Origin: Kiritimatiellota bacterium
GTDB lineage: Bacteria > Verrucomicrobiota > Lentisphaeria > Victivallales > JAADHT01
Length of the DNA stretch: 7,087 nucleotides
Reading direction: 5' to 3'
Assembly (NCBI GenBank): GCA_013151705.1
Contig: JAADHT010000216.1
Coordinates: 2,413-9,499, forward strand
The position numbers and the translations under genes were made by a program. Below the pieces are notes generated by a model that ran no database searches, was not told where the DNA came from, and saw only the letters and a program-made list of their open reading frames with translations. Shown in pieces: positions 4,718 through 7,087 of this stretch; positions within the stretch are counted from its first letter, which is position 1, and each line of letters begins with the position of its first letter.

Positions 4718-7081
4718 TCATCGTCGTTTTCTACGCCGCTTATGTTGATTATATTGCTTATAGGCGTGTTCTATCAAAGGTCTGTAGACGCTTCTTGGAG
4801 CGCTCATAGCTTTTCGGAGTCTTATTCTAGCTTTTGTCAATTGCCTCGTATGTTTGTATTCCACTGCCTGGAGAAAATAATAGAGAGCCAGCTGATCCAT
4901 CGGGATCAAAGAAAGGAGATTCTCGGCATATTCCAAATTCCGCTTGCCGTTCCAAATCGCCGCCGCCATTTTTTCCGGGATGTTGGGTGATTTACGTGTT
5001 TTCTCATAAAGCAGGGTGATAATATCGTTTTTCGCGTTATTTCCGGCATCGACTTTCGCTTTTTCGGTTGGCGGCTGATATTTCTTCCTCTTGATGATGC
5101 GTTTTTCAAGCATCACAAAAACTTTCCAGAAATCAGGAAACTCCTCTTTCGGGGTTCGTACGGTCAATACTTTGGTCAACTCTCCCCTCGAAAGCAGATA
5201 AATCATTTTATATTGCCTGAAAAGACCTTTTTTAGCACCGGCGAAATCCGACAGTTTGGCGCCTCCGAACAATAATTTTCTTTTGGCCGTCAATTTTTTG
5301 AATTCACCAGCCATAGCGGGATCGACGTTCAATTTGGCGAGACATTCATCCAACACTTTCGGAGTCGCCAAGCGCAAAGCTATTTTCGCTAGTTGAAGGG
5401 TCTTTTGTGATGGAGAAAGTTTTGTCGTATTAAGGAATTTGGAATAATTCTCCATGGCCTTCAAGTCCCGTCCCATCATAATTTCGGTTTCCGCCAACAA
5501 TTTTCGTGGCTGATCGGCTTTAGGACGCAATTTCACGCATTTTTTGAATATCTTCCCGGCCCGAGAGGTGTTTCGAGTGGCCAAATGGATTTTGCCGACA
5601 CTCAAAAGAGCGTTGTAAAAATCAGGTTTGAGATCTATGGCTTTCATATAGTATTTCAAGGCCGAGTCGACAATCGACGCGTCTTGAAGAGCTTTGGCGC
5701 GCAGAAAACAGACCGTTGGCGATTTGCGCTTCAAAGACCATAGATCTCCATACACGTCCAACACCTTGTCGACCGACATCGTTGCCTCGAGTTCCCGCAA
5801 GACCAATAATTGCACATTCATTTTTTCAGGTGCCAAGTTCAACATATACAGAAGAAAGGCTAGTGTTTTGTTGTCTTTGGAATCTTTAGTCAATTTCATA
5901 TCAGGAATTGTGAATGTTCCGGCAATCGATAAATTTGATTCCCTGGCCAACTCGAAAACAGGAGCGAAAAGTTCAGGGTCGAGTTGGCCGATTACGATTT
6001 TTTCGAGATATTCTTTCGTCTTGTCCGTCTGATTCAAAACAGCATACACCTTGGCGATGCGAAACAAAATACCGTTGAGAAGCTTTTGATCGTCTCCCAT
6101 CTCTTTTTCAGCGTCCAACAGCATCGTCAAACGATCATTGTCATCTTTGGCGAGCTGGGACGCGAAAAGATAGAGCGAGAAATTTTTGAATTTTCTGGCC
6201 GCCGTCACAAGAAGTTTTTTAGCGTCCTCTTTAGATTCATATTGGAGCAGAGTCGCATAACGTTTTATTTCAGCCAAATCCAAATTTCCAGTATCGAGTT
6301 TTTTGTAGCAGTCGAGAGCGGTCTCCGAGTCGTTGGTTTCATAGCAGAGGTTGGCGAGGGCAAGCAACAGATCCTGATCTTCCGGAAATTTGGAGACCCC
6401 TTTCTCTAAAACGGTTTTCGCTTTCGCCTTGTCTTTTTGTTCGATTAACGCATGGGCGAGTCTCGTGAACGGCGCTGTGGTTTCGGGTGTCAGCTCGACA
6501 GCCAGCTCGTACTCTTTCATCGCGTCGTCAAGCTTGTTGGCGGATTCCAGACATTTACCCACTCCCAAGTGCGCGGCGCTTCTGGAATCATCAGCCTCCA
6601 GCACTTTTTTGTATATAGACAGGGCTTCAGCCGTTTTCCCGTCATCAAAAAGTTTTTCGGCCTTCACCATCAACGCGTCGAGCTCCTCTTTTATTTTCGC
6701 CGCTTTCAAAGCGGCCTGTTCTTTTGGAGACAACGGCTTGCCGTTGTTGTCGCCCGATGGTTTTATTAAGACGACAAGGAGTACCACAATGCTGATGAGC
6801 AAGGCCGCGCCACCTCCAAGCATAGTGAGGAAAATTATTTTTTTCTTGCGTCTTTTAGTGCTTCTTATGACTTTGGCGCGTTTTATCTCGATTTGTGATT
6901 GGGAGACGTTGGATTCCTCTGACAAATCCTCATCCGTGTCTGAAAACTCGCTGTCGGACTGGTCGTATTCCGAGTCATCATCTTTTGGTTGTTCCGACAG
7001 CAAGGCTTCGAAAGAGGCTATGGCGGGATCTTTTTCAGGGGTGTCAAACGAAAATGAGGGGTTTTTATCCTTGTCGGTCAC
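4718..7081 (-). CDS. Single-pass membrane protein with long TPR domain
   Basis: Large tetratricopeptide-repeat protein, 787 residues from a GTG at 7081. Only six bases lie upstream and the frame stays open to the window edge, so the true start may be outside. Residues 1-66 are hydrophilic, with a D/E/S-rich stretch at about 33-57. A basic patch follows (about 67-81, ending KRRKKK), then one hydrophobic segment at about 82-106. By the positive-inside rule the N-terminus is cytoplasmic and the rest lies in the periplasm or outside. Residues about 137-270 hold clear TPR units (for example AEALSIYKKVLEAD, then a G-x-C-L helix pair, and DDAMKEYELAVELTP). A second clear cluster begins at ALKYYMKAIDLKPDFYNALL. 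Helical repeats between and after are degenerate. The C-terminus is strongly basic (HKRRRKRR). TPR scaffolds bind proteins, and no catalytic domain is visible. It is separated by 250 bp and a promoter from the next gene. The specific function is unknown; envelope scaffold is inference. Confidence 0.92.
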   Translation of the reverse strand: MTDKDKNPSFSFDTPEKDPAIASFEALLSEQPKDDDSEYDQSDSEFSDTDEDLSEESNVSQSQIEIKRAKVIRSTKRRKKKIIFLTMLGGGAALLISIVVLLVVLIKPSGDNNGKPLSPKEQAALKAAKIKEELDALMVKAEKLFDDGKTAEALSIYKKVLEADDSRSAAHLGVGKCLESANKLDDAMKEYELAVELTPETTAPFTRLAHALIEQKDKAKAKTVLEKGVSKFPEDQDLLLALANLCYETNDSETALDCYKKLDTGNLDLAEIKRYATLLQYESKEDAKKLLVTAARKFKNFSLYLFASQLAKDDNDRLTMLLDAEKEMGDDQKLLNGILFRIAKVYAVLNQTDKTKEYLEKIVIGQLDPELFAPVFELARESNLSIAGTFTIPDMKLTKDSKDNKTLAFLLYMLNLAPEKMNVQLLVLRELEATMSVDKVLDVYGDLWSLKRKSPTVCFLRAKALQDASIVDSALKYYMKAIDLKPDFYNALLSVGKIHLATRNTSRAGKIFKKCVKLRPKADQPRKLLAETEIMMGRDLKAMENYSKFLNTTKLSPSQKTLQLAKIALRLATPKVLDECLAKLNVDPAMAGEFKKLTAKRKLLFGGAKLSDFAGAKKGLFRQYKMIYLLSRGELTKVLTVRTPKEEFPDFWKVFVMLEKRIIKRKKYQPPTEKAKVDAGNNAKNDIITLLYEKTRKSPNIPEKMAAAIWNGKRNLEYAENLLSLIPMDQLALYYFLQAVEYKHTRQLTKARIRLRKAMSAPRSVYRPLIEHAYKQYNQHKRRRKRR

Positions 7082-7087
7082 GAGAAC

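Noticed and set aside
5694..6769. Three plus-strand frames of 105-141 codons opposite the TPR gene
   Set aside because: They oppose clear TPR repeat coding sequence and carry no domain pattern of their own.
1..7087. Possible mobile island, CRISPR or defence system
   Set aside because: No transposase, integrase, nuclease, Cas, toxin-antitoxin pair or direct-repeat array was seen; the genes are co-oriented and look native.

Overview
All six protein-coding genes seen in this 7.1 kb bacterial window lie on the minus strand. The text below follows transcription, from high to low coordinates. The host cannot be named from sequence alone. A full-length bacterial-type glutaminyl-tRNA synthetase, a secreted protein with the 'NGD..G' beta units I associate with Planctomycetes/Verrucomicrobia/Lentisphaerae proteomes, a specialised NusG paralogue and a large single-pass TPR protein together suggest the PVC superphylum, possibly a Lentisphaerota-like lineage. 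This is inference of moderate to low confidence.

Region 7087-4718 is almost filled by a 787-residue TPR protein. It has an acidic N-terminus, a basic patch, one membrane segment and a long helical-repeat domain predicted to lie outside the cytoplasm. Region 4717-4468 is intergenic. It holds a 32-bp repeat copy, a small dyad, a pair of phased direct repeats and a very good sigma70-type promoter (TTGACA, 17 bp, TATCTT).

That promoter points into a compact four-gene operon at 4467-1212: a small exported or membrane protein of unknown function, a DUF721 (DciA-like) protein, a specialised NusG-family factor, and glnS. Spacings are 24 nt, a 1-nt TGATG overlap and 5 nt, so translational coupling is likely. 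The set joins an unknown envelope protein, a replication-linked domain, a transcription elongation factor and a tRNA-charging enzyme. It looks like a housekeeping-type operon in which the NusG paralogue and the unknown membrane protein are the unexpected members.

Region 1211-1009 is the second intergenic gap. It contains a 60-bp imperfect palindrome whose right arm and loop are repeated exactly (32 bp, inverted) at 4611-4642, so this is a dispersed extragenic palindrome family. It could act as the glnS-operon terminator, and its inner edge may supply a promoter for the next gene. Region 1008-1 is the 5' part (336 codons) of a secreted protein with a signal peptide, a low-complexity linker carrying a G9 tract, two related beta-rich units and a start of a concanavalin/LamG-like domain. 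It runs off the window.

I saw no tRNA, rRNA, CRISPR array, transposase gene or obvious defence system. The most unusual items are the palindrome family, the orphan membrane protein heading the operon, the NusG paralogue beside glnS, and the G9 tract.
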